Shown here: positions 41,494 through 55,000 of the stretch, in pieces | Numbering within the stretch: position 1 is the first letter of the stretch | Layout: each line of letters opens with the position of its first letter | Assembly: GCF_954871325.1 (NCBI RefSeq) | Contig: NC_088778.1 | Location: 17,077,666 to 17,141,665, forward strand | Length of the DNA stretch: 64,000 bases | Reading direction: 5' to 3' | Source of the DNA: Gordionus sp. m RMFG-2023 | Taxonomy: Eukaryota; Nematomorpha; Gordioida; Chordodea; Parachordodidae | Program-made: the position numbers and the translations under genes | The notes under the pieces: model-generated | Databases searched by the model: none | The model's input: the letters and a program-made list of their open reading frames with translations, nothing else | Told to the model about the DNA's origin: nothing

Positions 41494-44400
41494 TTTGTCA
41501 TTGAACGCATTGAACGTGATAACAGATGTTTAACAGTAACATACCTAAATTTAAGAAAAATAAAGTAATATCTGTTATAAGTCAAGGGAACTGTCATATA
41601 AATCATTATGAAATGAAACTGTCAAATATTAACTAAAGAAACATTTAAAAGGCTATGATTTTTTTTAACAGCATATTATTCAAAAGAGAGAGTATTGTTA
41701 TATATTACACATTTAGTCGAGGGTTATTTATTACATATAGATAGGCTTTGTAGTATCTACTTATATTTAAAAATTATTTTTCCTCCTTTTTTCATTCTTT
41801 TCTTTCGGCGCAGGTTCTCGAGCCCTCTAAAAAATTTGAATAGCCCCCTGAAGCAAAATTTTTTTTTAATGGTGATTTAATATCCCCATGAAAAAAAATA
41901 AATTTTTTTGATTGCTCCCTGAACGATTTCTTTTATAATTCTATTAAGTAATATATATTTTATTTTATTATTTAAAAATTAAAAAGACTATCTAATTTTT
42001 TACTAAATGAATACTATTTTAATTAATATATTAGATTAATGCATATAAATTATATTTTCACCATGTCAGCTTGCAATCAAATTCTGTGTTAAAAATAGAA
42101 TTATCACTCATTAAAAATTAAATTAACAGTTGAATTTTAATTAACTTTTACTATTTAAATTATTATACAATCCCAATTAAATAAATATAATCATTTATTA
42201 ATTGAAAATTAACAAATATAATATTATGATTCGCCGAGCTTAAAATCATTAATCACCTATATTATTCATTTTTAAATTTAACTACCATGCCTCTCCCTAT
42301 AAATATTAAAAATATTTTCAAGGTACAAATAAAAATAAGTATAAAAGATTTCTTTATAAAAGGTAAGTAGATTTATAGTTTATATTCCTCTATTATATAT
42401 AATTGGTAATAAAATATTAGTTAAAATGGCACTTTTACAGACGTATTTGGCAGTTTTTATATTACAGTTAATATTTAATATAATTTACTAATGAATGCTT
42501 TTGATAAAAAATGTAAAAAACAATTTGCATTCAATTTTTTAACGCCATCTATTTATTTAAAATATTAAAAATATTAAACATCTTATTATTCATTTCACAA
42601 TGAATGTAATTAATTAGATATCTTTTCCTCTCTTTTTTTACGTGTTATTAAGTAAGCTATAATCTTCTTTGAAAAACAGTTTTGAGTTAAATTTTTAATA
42701 CGAGTATATTTTTGATATTATTACAAATTACTATTATTTTAAGATATAACATATCAACTTGAGGTGGTGCGACAATAATATATAAAATCTTAATTGCTTT
42801 CATCATATCACTCTGAGTTTTATTTTATAGTTACAAAATGTTTCATTTCTAATCTAGCCGTGTAAATAACTTATAGCTTCAATATATTTACATAATTTCT
42901 TCTAAAGATTTTTAGTGTTTTTGTTTTATCAATTTATCTAACATAAAAATTCTGATATGAGTTAACATCGTGAGTGTCATGACTATGATTGCAAATAGCA
43001 TCTATTATGTGTGGCTATGTAATTTAATATTATTACTACAGCTGCTAAGAGCATATGATTGCATATTTTAGATAAGCAATAATGATGGTCAACTGTGTAG
43101 TCGTTTATATATCATTAAAAATGTAGGATAATTTTTTAGAAATTTAATATCTCACAAAAAATTTTCTCGATTATTTATTTAGCTTCTATCATGTTATCTA
43201 AGAGAAAGCTCTAACCACTATATAGTTTTATGATTTGGATTGGTCGTTTATATTCTTTTCTTCAAAAATTGTTGGTTTGGTTAGGCCTATAAAATTTTCC
43301 TTATTAGTCGCTTCTACAAAACATTGTCTAAAATGGCAACAGATTATTAGTTTCATGACCTTTTGTCAATATAAGTTGATTATTGCCTATGTGGTTTTTA
43401 AAAACCATTATTAATTGAGCCATATGTATGAATTAATTAACCTTTTTTATCACTTGTAATCAATGATATATATAACTAAAAAGTATAATATATTAATTAT
43501 AAAACCTGGCCGAAGGCCATTGGTATGGGGGCTTCGTCCCCCATAAATTTTTTTTTAGTTGAGCTCCCTGAGATTGTAAAGGCTAGCAACGCCCCTGCAT
43601 TGTCAACAATATAAAAGTTAAATTTAATGTTTTAAGATTAAATTTAGATGAATAAAATTTAGAAGGTTTTTATTATTGAAATGAGAAACATCTTTCATGT
43701 ATCCATTCCCCTCATTTTTATTTTCGAAGGCAATGCGAATATTTATCTCTTTTAAAATTTTTTTTAATTCCCATCCCTGTATATGGAGGCAAATGACTCC
43801 TATTCCTGGTTCTATAAACAGTTAGCGAATAAAAACACGGTCCATTATTATATATTTTAGTTAACCGAATATTGTGCATTCTTCAAGACATTAAGGCCCT
43901 CTCATTATTACCACATGATTTTAGAAAATATAACCATTATGATCAGGTAATCACTAGAGACCGCCAGGTCTGACAATTTTTTATCTTAAGTCGGGCTGTT
44001 TTTATAAAAGGGTAATGGGAAAAAAATGTCTCCATATATCTTTGAATCAGTTAGTAAGCTTCTAGGTGTTTCAACAAAGCTTTCTATTGTGATAATCTTC
44101 CGCTCCTCCGTTTTCTTAATTTCGGGTAGACCTATTCAAAGACTAATATAAATATTATATTATTCGATATTCGTATGAATAATGAAATTTACTATTCATA
44201 TTCTTACTAAACTAATAATCAAATCTAATATTTGTATTAAATTTATTATTTATAAAAAAATTTATTCAGAAATACATTGAGAGAATTTTTTCAAATTTTT
44301 AATACTCTACCTAAAATAAGCAGTTATTTTTTGAAATAAAATCTGAGCTTAGTTGGTTCAAGTATTAGATAAAAAAAATTAGATTTTTACTACCAACTAT

Positions 44401-45010
44401 TCTTTCTCCACAAATATATTATTCATATGCAATTTATGGTTCAATTAAGGTATCGAATCGTGAGCCAATTTGGAGGGCTATAAAACAATATATATTTTAG
44501 CAAGACCACTTCAAATTTTTATGAAATAGAAAAATTAAATTCCAATATTAAATTACATAAATTTTGGCGACAAGTCAATAAAAAGAATTTAAGTCCTTCA
44601 AAACCTGAGAATTTGCAAGATTTTAATAAAGTTTAGGTTAAGTAAATTCACAAAGAAAGTTGACAGTTCTGATAAGAAATACTTTTTACCAAGCGGATAA
44701 TCTTTTTATCCATAAGGCCATATTCTCAGCTTACAATAACAGTATTTTACAGTAGGATTTCACCATTGACATATGTCATTGGATAAACCTATAAGGCTAC
44801 ATAATATCGGCTTTTCAACAAAATAAATTTCATGTTGAGTTTACAAAAACCACACAGTAATGATATGAAATTTTTATTTATAAATTTTTTCTCTACCTGT
44901 AATGGTGGTTAACCCGAAGCCAGTTTCCACTCTTTATGCTTTTCAATTTACGGTCCTAAGTATTGATATTTATGAGAGCCATTTGTATTTAGGTTGTCTT
45001 AGGTCTTAAC
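41494..45010. other. Region upstream of PDCD2L with MITE ends
   Basis: The 5' flank of PDCD2L. No promoter motif is distinct in the AT-rich background. At about 41800-41935 a GC-richer piece (TTCTCGAGCCCTCTAAAAAA, AGCCCCCTGAA) resembles the left end of the GC-ended MITE family. At 43505-43597 a right end (GGCCGAAGGCCA, then GGCTAGCAACGCCCCTG) follows. They could be the two ends of one element of about 1.8 kb. The stretch 42000-43490 between them shows no ORF. GGGTAGACCTATTC at about 44125 may be another MITE end. Confidence 0.4.
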
Positions 45011-47992
45011 CAGGGTTGCTATGTCTCCCCCAATTAGCGGGAGACTCCCGCAATTTTATAGTTTACACGCAGACATCTCACTACCGCAATTGGAAATCTC
45101 CTGCAAAAATCTACCACAATATTTTAATTTCTCCCGCACAATCTCTTTTTAGCATTTTAACGTTTTTATTATATAAATAATAATTTTGAGACAGTAATTG
45201 TTTATTTTTATATTTTTAAAATAAATTTTTTGTTCGAAAAACATGTCTAGTTTGTAAATTTCTTTCTATCCTGTTCATTTTTATCCAATAATAAATCAAC
45301 ATCATTCATTTCATTAATATTTTATCAATTTTCAGTGTTTGTATATAACATTATAGGGCTTGGTGCTTAATTATTAAGTTCAGGTAAAATTAAATATATA
45401 ATTTCAATGACAGTGTATTTTATTTATTATAGTTCAATCACATTATTAATAATACAGATGCAACTACAGTTGCGGAAATCATATAAACCTATGTAATTCA
45501 ACATTCACAGAGATATCTATCATTACAATGTGGGTCGAATCTTTTCCCCATAATATTTAACGACTCAAATATATGTATAAACTTTACTTGTGATAAACAA
45601 AATGAACAAGGCTATCACAAATGTTTTAGGAACTAAATCCAAGAGGTATTCTAGACTATTTGAAAGGTCGACATCCATATGCAATTTTAACAGATGCATC
45701 TAATAAGGGAAATATTAAAACATTTTCCTTGATCCTTCACTATTTCAACAAAGATAAGGGCATTTCAATAAAACTGTTAAAAATTATTTCCTCGGATAGT
45801 TAAAAAGCCAACGATATATCTAACCACATAATGGTAAATATAGCTGACTCAGAGTTATCAATGAGTTACTTGTCAGCTTTCTGCGCTGATAATGGCTCTG
45901 TGAATTTGGCAAAAACCTAAGTGTATTTACCGGGTTGTCTTTACTTTACCAAGCCATCGTTCGGTTTGAAAAGAAGACTGCACCATGAACATGGGTGGCG
46001 TATTGCGTGGTGATCATGAATGTTAATGACGTTACCACTCAACTTATCCAAGGAAATCATAAGCCAAATTTCTTTGGAGGGTGGAATGTTGAATATGTTG
46101 ATCTATGTTATTTTATTATTTATTTTGTCAATTGATTTATTTTTTTATATTAAATTTGTATTTAAATTTAATCGGTGAAAATTTTATATTAACATTTTTT
46201 TTTATACATCAATTTGTATTAGTTATTTTTTTTATTATGGTTTAAAAAAAAAGATATATAAAAAGAATAAAAAAATGTAATTTATCTTTGAAAAATAAAT
46301 TGTAAATAATTATAATAAAATAAAATCATAACCAATATAAAATGTGATATAATTATCTATCAAATAATAAATGTGGATATTAATACAATTCCAACATGTT
46401 GAAATTGAATTAATTCCACGTTTTATTATAGTTAGATAATTATATTACATTTTATTTTTAATCCTAATTTAAATTTTATTATATGATAAATTACATTTTT
46501 ATTTTTAAAGATCAATTACATTTTTTTTATCCTTTTATATATCTTTTTTTTAAACAATAATAAAAAAAATAACTAATACAAATTGATGTATAAAAAATAT
46601 GTTGATATAAAATTTTCACCGATTAAATTTAAATATAAATTGATATATAAAAAAATAAATCAATTTCCAAAATAAATAATAAAATAACATCGATCAACAT
46701 ATTCAACAGTATATACTAATAATTCTTATAAGAAGGCAATGAATGTATTATCTGAGGATGTCGAAATAATTGTGATGAAATGTTTTAACGAATTTAGTTC
46801 ATCAACTAAAAGAGTTAATCATTTAAAAGAGTTCGTGGAGTGGTCTGACTTGGAATTGTGTGAATTGTCGTGACATGTCCCTATTAGGTGGTAAGGAACC
46901 TTTAAAAAATACTTCTTAAAGTTGTCCTGAAATTTTTAAATATTTTTTGAGGATGAAATGACAGAAGCATATTCAGGAATTTTTTCAAATGTAGGAAATC
47001 TACTACATGCTATTAATATTCAATTGCAATCAGATTGATGAAAATTCACAAATTATAGTGCAGCTGTGTTCATCTTTAGAGTTAAAAATTGATAATAAAT
47101 TTTATGTAGCTATTGCTAAAAATTATATATTAAAATGTTCAAATAATACTTTAATGTATTTTAAAATGAGGTTAATATTTTTATTAAGACAATTTTAGAA
47201 TATTTGCAATCAAAATTTGATTTTAATCAGAAACCATCAATTGATGGTTTTTGTAATTTAATAAATATATTAAAAATACCGATAGACCTTAATGTCTTGT
47301 TTTAAGAGATTGTAATTTTCTCTATATTTTATGATTCGCCAGGATACTTAAAGTTAGATGGTCTAAAAACAGAGGAGAAATGGGTTGAATTTCGTAATAA
47401 CGATAAATCCCCATGCTTGAAAAAAGATGCGAGAATGTTTTCTCCTTACCTCATTTTAATGCCTTGTTGGAGCACATATTTAGCCTGATGAGGACTGCCT
47501 GGAGAAAGGAGAGAAATCGGATTGCTCTAACAACATTATAGGCTGATCTAATGGTTAAACAAAATTATAATGTCATGCCAGAAATTTTATAAATATCTTA
47601 ATAACGATGGTAAACATTTAGTTCCATTATTTAAATCTCAAATAAAAGATAATTAATATTATAATATTTAATTTTTCATATTTTTTTTTATATTTTATAA
47701 AATATTAATATATTCGCATAAAATTATTAAATTTTTTACATTGTAAAATTAAAATCGTTTGTTTTTTTTATAAAATTAATATATTTCAATATAAAGATAG
47801 TAAAAAAAATTTGTCTCGTACTATAAGTAATTATTAAAATTAATAGGCGGATAACTAAGTCAATTCAAAATCCGATCGAAGGCCCGCAGAAATTTTTTTC
47901 GCATTTTTTATATTTCTACAGCAATTTTCATATTTCTTCCGCAAAATACCAAATTTCTCCCGCAATTTAAAAATTTTGACCTGGCAACCCTG
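45011..47992 (+). mobile_element. hAT element with perfect 8-bp target duplication
   Basis: A 2982-bp element. The left end is CAGGGTTGCTATGTCTCCC and the right end GACCTGGCAACCCTG. The target duplication GTCTTAAC is identical at 45003-45010 and 47993-48000. CTCCCGCAATTT-type motifs repeat near both ends. The plus strand carries a broken hAT transposase in correct order: YAILTDASNKGNIKTFSLIL, then YLSAFCADNGSVNLAKT (about 45700-45920), a central RW region (about 46860-46990), and the dimerisation core VERIFSLMRTAWRKERNRIA after a frame change (about 47465-47525). Several stops and frame changes are present. A 620-bp foldback interrupts the coding part. Confidence 0.9.
46088..46707. mobile_element. 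620-bp foldback MITE inside the hAT
   Basis: The two halves are inverted copies of each other, with tips GTTGAATATGTTGATC and GATCAACATATTCAAC. The arms of about 300 bp share TTATTTTATTATTTATTTTG, AATTTAATCGGTGAAAATTT and ATACATCAATTTGTATTAGT, with moderate divergence, and meet near 46400 at CAACATGTTG. No coding potential. It splits the host hAT transposase between its AFCADN region and its RW region. Confidence 0.85.
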
Positions 47993-48000
47993 GTCTTAAC

Positions 48001-48790
48001 ACCCTCCTAAATCAACATGTATCTCTTTACTCAATCATTTTTCTCTATAGATGTCCAATTCACCTTTAATTTTTTCCCAACATTCCTCCATTTTCAATCC
48101 TTGTTTTTTTTTCATCTCATCCATTTAACTAGTACTATTCTATTAAATGACCTGATTTTTAAAAACAGCCCGTTTATGAATTCGGCCAAAAAAATATGTA
48201 ACCCTGGAGATGTTCATAGATAGCAGAAAGATTGGGACCTCTATTTACCAAATCTCGATAATATTTATTTTGGCTTAGATCTTAATTGTTAACTATTCTT
48301 ATATCCGTTCTTTTTAATTTAGCTTCGTTTAGCTTTTCATTGCCCATGTATCACCAACTACAGCTTCTCATACAGTTAACGTAAATTTTTTCCTTTATGA
48401 GATGTTTTTGTGAATAGAAAACATCTCTCGGAGCTTCTTTCTCGCTTCTTACCCACAGAACAGCAGAAACAATACATTCACCTGCGTTCAGCATGTCACT
48501 CATATAAAAAACATTTCTTATTTATCAGAATTGATGTGCATATATCTTAATCGCCATCATCTACTTTATCATTAATATGAACTACTTGCCTTCAGTCTCA
48601 ACATGATACAGGAAACATCTTCGGGAATCTAATGAAAGTTAAAGGGCTCCCAATGGCTTGGGTTTTAAAAATCCGTCTCCTAGATGATGTATGAGTCATT
48701 ATCTAAAGAGATTGATGCCAGGAAGCACTTCCGATTAAAAAAAACCTGCTCCAAAATACCTTGATTACATTTATAAATTAATTTAAATAT
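48001..48790. other. Gap without recognised gene
   Basis: Somewhat less AT-rich than its surroundings. It may hold the N-terminal part of the hAT relic that becomes recognisable at about 48800, but no motif could be confirmed. Confidence 0.3.
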
Positions 48791-49018
48791 ATATTAAATT
48801 AAGCTCACACAATACGGGGAACATGTAAGATTTTTCGGGAAGCAAACTTATGATAAAATAGTAGAGATAATTGATGAAGTCCATGGTGATTTTGAAGTTG
48901 ATGAACGTTTGTGATGGACAAAGCATCCAACTTCGTCAAAACGATTAAGCAAGGGCGTCACTAGTCTTTACAATCTCAAGGGGTATTTTGTATATTATTT
49001 TCAAAATTACCTTTTTTT

Positions 49019-52000
49019 CAGAGATGTGAACCCTTCGACAAAAGAAAGGGTAGGTCCGGGTACCGAAATAAAATTTGAAAGGACACGGGTCCAGGGAACA
49101 TATGACTCAGAATAAGATTTTTTTTCATTCATTTATTATTATACTTCAATATATACATATCAAATGAAAAATTTTAAAATGAAATAATTTATATTTTAAA
49201 TGTTTTATTCTCGCACTAATATCTTCTAAAATATCATCCTTGAGATTTCCACGTAAAGTAGATAATGTATATTTCAAAGATGAAAATTCACGTTCTACCC
49301 TTACCTAAAATAGATAGTTATCGTTATAAAATTATTGTACTTGTGTCGCCAGTACAGCCATGAAGATTCTAGATAAGTTATATAATTCTGGATATATTGA
49401 ATAATTTTCTTCCAGAATTTTAAAATATTTATATCCTTATTTATTCTCTTAACTTCTGAGAACTTTACTATTAAAGATGCAATAAGCATTTTTCGATCCT
49501 CCTTTCTATCTGATGATAATTTGATTTTTTTCCCTTTATCTAATAGTAAAATTTCAGGATCATCAATGTTGCTATCATTATTATTATTATCACTACACCC
49601 AATAGGTATTGTCGTAGTATATTGTAAATAATGAAGTTTTGCTTATGCCATAAATCCTTAAGATCGTCTTTAGCCATTTGTTTTTGCTCAATGCTCAATA
49701 AACCTCGATTGAGGGTCTAAATATATAGAAGCGTATAAACACTATTTTGCAAATATTGTTGCTCACGAATTTTCATGTTTTTTAATATTTCGTATAAAAA
49801 TGACTGTCAATTTTTTTAAATCTAATCGGCATCTAATCCATATGCTTTAAAATCAAAAACATAATTGTTCTGATTGTAATCTTAATATTGTTATTTTTAA
49901 AGGAACTAATACACTAGTAAGTGTCCTATCTTCATGATAATTAGATGTAACCATAGTTTATAGATATATTTTTTTATATTATAACACGTCAATCATATAA
50001 TCACGTGGTGTTTTTTATATAGTTTATATAACATAGAAAGAGGATATATATTATTATGAAATTTTTGGTAAATTTATTTCGAAAATGATTATTGTATGTT
50101 TTTATTAAATAGAAAAAAGGTTTTCGTCTTATAATTTTATCTATTTCGATATAACTTTAGAACGTCTTTGAGGTACGCAATTAGTATTTAAATTGAGTAA
50201 ATAAAATTAAAGGTGAAAGAAAGGGGTTTTTATAGTGGTGCTCGTGACGCTGATCGCTGCCTAGGAGTTATTCGGTTTAGAAGGTAAAAAAATTTTTTTT
50301 AATTATATAATTTTCTTAAATTTTTTTGACTGCGCATTTGTACTAACCATTATACGATTTTGCTAGTGAGGTTTTTATTTAAGGTGCTGTATTAATATTT
50401 TCTACAAATATTTAGAGTTTTTGTAATTGAGTATTAGTATTGATTAAAAGATTCATGACCAAATGGTTCATTTTTTTAGGTATCATGATAATTATAGTGT
50501 GGCTGCTAAGATTTCATTATATAAGAATCTGGGTCTTAAAGTTTTGTATAAAAATTTTGATGAATTGGATTTAATTAAGCAGGGAATGATAATTGGGATA
50601 TTGGTAATAATTTATATATTGGTGATTATGGCGAAATATTTGATAAAAAGGGGTACTGCGGTACTGGCAGGCATGTATTGCAGTTGGAAGAAGGACACTG
50701 CGGTGTCAGAGGTTTATAAAAAAAATGGCGGAAACGTATTTTAATTTAATATCGGATATTTATGGGAAGAAAATAGCAGACTTGGAAAGTAATTTAAAAA
50801 ATGTTTTAGAGGAAATCAAGGCTGGAAATGTTGGGGAGAGGTCAGTTATGATCCTCCTGGAAATAAAAGAAATGAAAGAAGCCATCAATGCGTTGATAAG
50901 GGAAAGCAAAAATCCGGTTAAGAGCCAGGTGGGTGATAGAAATATTAATAAGAAATTTAATGATTACGAGGAAAATAAGGAATTGTCGGGAAATAAAAGA
51001 TTTGGGGAAATGATCATTTGCAATCGGTGTGGTTGGAGGGGACACAGGAGAGATACTTGCGTGGTTCCAGAACATAGATTTAAACAGGGATTTCCATTGA
51101 AAGGATCTGAGGTTGGAAATGCCAGTGTAAAAGTTGTTCGGGTGAATGAATCTCGAATATGTTATAAATGTCGTAGGCCGGGTCATGTGGCCATGCGATG
51201 CAATGAAATGTCTCAAAATTCGCGGTGACTATATGATGGCAGAGTTAATCATATAGGGGTCGGGAGACCGAGGTATCGAGAAAATTGTTATAAGTACAAA
51301 TATGATAACGGAAAACTTGATAATGGTAATGATAAAATGAAAGGGAGTGTTTTTTCCCTTAATTCTCATAAAAAAAAATATTAATGGTTTCAAATGGGAA
51401 CAATATACTGTGAATATTGTCCGATATTTGAATAGAAGGGATGTCAGGAGTTTTCGGTGAGAAAAATGTCCCAAAAATCTCGTGAAAGGAAATATAGTTG
51501 TCAATAAAAAATCTCTAAATTCTGAGTTGAATTTGGGAGATAATATTAATTCTAATGAAATGGTTATTTCAGGTGGAATGAGCATTGATCCTACTAAATT
51601 GTATGATATTTAGTGACGGAGATCTTAAATGGACAATGTTTGTGTCGGAAGGTTAATTTGAAGATTGGCAACAAGAATATAGATATGTTATTTGATACGG
51701 GGACTAGCATTTCGATTATGTCTAGCGAAAATTTTCATAAGTATTGGCCTGGAAAAACACTTGAGAGGGAGTCCACGTGTGTCAGACAATTTGATGGGTC
51801 TGAAATTGTGGTTTTAGGAAAAAGTAAATTGGGGGTGCATCTTAACGATACTATGTTTTTTCTTGATTTATGGGTAGTAAAGGAAAATGTTGAAACTATT
51901 ATGGGTTGGGATTGGATTACCAAGCTTGGTCCTCCTAATAACTATTGGAATATTTTTAATATTAGTGGTAGTGTAATAATTGATGTTGAAGGGAATGGAA

Positions 52001-55000
52001 ATTTTGATAATACCGGTAATAAAATTTGTGAAATTTCGGATGAGATGATGGAGAAATCGAGTAAGTCGGATTTTAATGATGAGATAAATGAGAAGCAAAT
52101 TATGGTCGGGGGAAAAGAGGATTGGAGTAAAGTTAATCAAGCTATTCCTGTTCCAGTGAGGCAGTATGACATCATTTTTGATGAAAAATTAGGTTGTTTG
52201 AATGATTATCAAGTTGATGTTCAACTTAGGGAGGGTTTTTCACCGATCTTTTTGGCTTGTCGGCGAGTTCCTTTTAAATGGAGGAAGGATATCGATGAGG
52301 AATTAGATAGATGGGTGAAGGATGGCATTATTATTCCTGTGGGATATAGCGAATGGGCAACCCCGTTAGTGCCAGTTAAAAAGGCAAATGGTAAATTGAG
52401 ACTTTGTGCGGATTTCAGGGTCACAGTAAATCGATGGGTTGTGGAGGTTAAATATCCATTGCCTCGGATTGAGGAGATTTTGGCTCATTTGAAGGGTGCG
52501 AAATATTTTTCCAAGGTGGATTTTTCGTCGGCATATTTGCAGTTACCTGTGAGGAAGGAAATCCGTAAATTATTGACGATAACGACTCCAAAGGGGTTAT
52601 TTGCGTTTTGTAGATTACCATTTGGGTTGAGCGTATCGGCTCCCATTTTTCAACGTACCATGGCGTCTGTTTTCCAGGGAATGGAATGGGTCTTTTACTA
52701 TGTGGATGATGTGCTAATTACGGGAATGACGCCGGAGCAGCCCAACCAGCGCCTGGAGGAAGTTTTTAGGAGGATTAGGGATAAGGGCTTGTGAGCCAGT
52801 AGAAAGAAAAGCGTTCTGGGCGTAACGGAGGTAGAGTATTTAGGGCATCGGAAAATGGTATTGAGGTGAAACCCCTTGATAAAAATTTGAAAAATATAAC
52901 AAATAAGTCGTTCATCGTTTTGTGGAGGATTTCGCCAAGATGGCAGCGCCGTTATATGAATTACTGAAGAAGGGAACTTATTTTGAGTGGAAAAGTGAAC
53001 AGCAATCAGCTTTCGAAGTTTTAAAGGAAAAGAGCCAATTTTAGTGTGTTTTAATAACGACTAGGAGATCATTTTGGCGGTTGATGCCTCGAGTAAAGGG
53101 GTTGGAGGGGCGTTGTTGCATTTAGTGGAGGGCTTGGAAAGACCTATTATATTTTTCTCGCGAGTTTTTAGTGAGGTAGAGACACGTTATTCCGTTATTG
53201 AACAGGAGGCTTTGGCCGTTATTTTTGGGTTAACCAAGTGTAGGGAATATTTGATTGGAAAAAATTTGTGGTTTATACAGATCATAAGCCTTTGATTCAT
53301 TTGTTTCGGAAAGAAAACCGAGAGTTGATGTCCCCCCGGTTGCAACGGTGGTTGTTGCTGGTGGGCAGTTTTAATGTGGAAATTCGATATCGTCGGGGCA
53401 AAGAGAATTGATTGCCGGATATTTTATCACGATTAGGGTCTGATGATGGAAAGTGTGAGTTGAAGGAGGACAGGGTCGGGGACATTGAGAAGACCCTGGT
53501 TTGTTCGCTTTCGCATATGCTCAAAGGGGGTCCTACCAATTGGGAGGATCTTAAGTTGAGTACATTGAAGGATAGAGAAATGACTCGGATAAAATTATGT
53601 GTAACGGGGAAAAGACCTTGGGAAGATGATTTTAAAGTTTTTAAGAAGGTGGAAGAGGAATTGTCTGTGGTGGATGATTGCCTAATGAAGGGTAGTCGAG
53701 CCATAATTCAGTTCAAATTACGGGGTAAAATTTTAAATTTGTTACATGCCGGACATCAGGGGCAGGGGAAGATGAAATCGTGGGCTCGTGAGTATGTTTG
53801 GTGGCCGGGTATGGGGAAGGATATTGAAAATATCACAAGGAAATATGTGCCGTGTAATTCTTGCGCGGCGATGCCCCGAAAGGAGATGGGTCAGATATGG
53901 CCCAGGTCGAGGAAACCATGGGAACGTTTACACGTTGATTTTTTCGATTTAGATAAAAAGTCGTATTTTTTAGTGGTAGATTCGTATTCGAAATGGATAG
54001 AGTACGAGGAGCTACATGGGTATACCACGAAAATTGTTGTACGGAAATTGAGGGCATTAATGGCCAGGTTCGGATTGACTGATACAATTGTATCTGATGG
54101 AGGACCTGCCTTTGTTAGCGAGAATTACAAGCAGTTTTGTAAGGAGTCTAGGATTCAACACATTTTGACCCCGCCCTATCATTCCAGCTCAAATAGTCAA
54201 GCTGAGAGGATGATGGCAGTGGTAAAAAATTGGATAAGGAAGGCCTGCAATCACAGGGATGGGGCGTATTTGGCCTAATTGTATTACCTTAATTCCAGGA
54301 ATAAGGAGGGAATGACACCTACCGAATTGTTTTTGGGCAGGAGGACTAGGGTTCCCCTATATTTTCTAAGGGCCGAGAGTCACGAGAGGGGGATTCTGGA
54401 GGACCGAAAAATTAGGTTTGGAGTTGGAGAAAAAGTATGGACTCGTCTGTTTGACGGGAAGGGCAGGAAATGGGCCAAGGGCATTGTTGGGGAAGACAGA
54501 GGTTCAAAGTTGAATTTGGTTCAGTTGGAAATGAGCGGCACAGTTATGCGCCACAACGATCATATACGACCCCGGGAATAGGCCTGAGATAGCTTAGATG
54601 CTAAATACAAATATGAAAATATATATAGAAATAAAATGTAGGTTCATCCCGAAGGATTAGACTCGTCTCCGAGCCGATATAAAATGTAGTTATGTGATAA
54701 AGGAAGATTTGGGTAAGATATCGTACGTGGGAATGGGAGGTTAAAGGGATCAAATAGGAGAGGGGCTTATCTTAGAGAGGTGATAAAAATATTTATATGA
54801 AAGCGAGAAATTGAATAAAGAGATTATCCCGATAATATTACGAGAAATTAAAGTATATGTTACGTATATATATATGTAATGTTAAGTTAAACTAGTTTAA
54901 TGTTCCGGCTATCTGTAATGAAAAAGGAAAAGAGATTGAAATTGTGGTAATGTAATTATTGTAAAAAGGAAAAGGGATAGAGAAGTTGTAATTCATTTGG

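Noticed and set aside
47007-47198. Independent small gene
   Set aside because: It is a stretch of the broken hAT transposase at 45011-47992, lying between its RW region and its dimerisation domain.
50463-50744. Host membrane protein (a hydrophobic segment near the start)
   Set aside because: It lies between the left LTR and the zinc-knuckle gag region of Ty3/gypsy fossil D, so it is part of that element.
51229-52424. Minus-strand ORFs opposite the Ty3/gypsy gag and pol
   Set aside because: Shadow frames. The plus strand carries protease and reverse transcriptase motifs.
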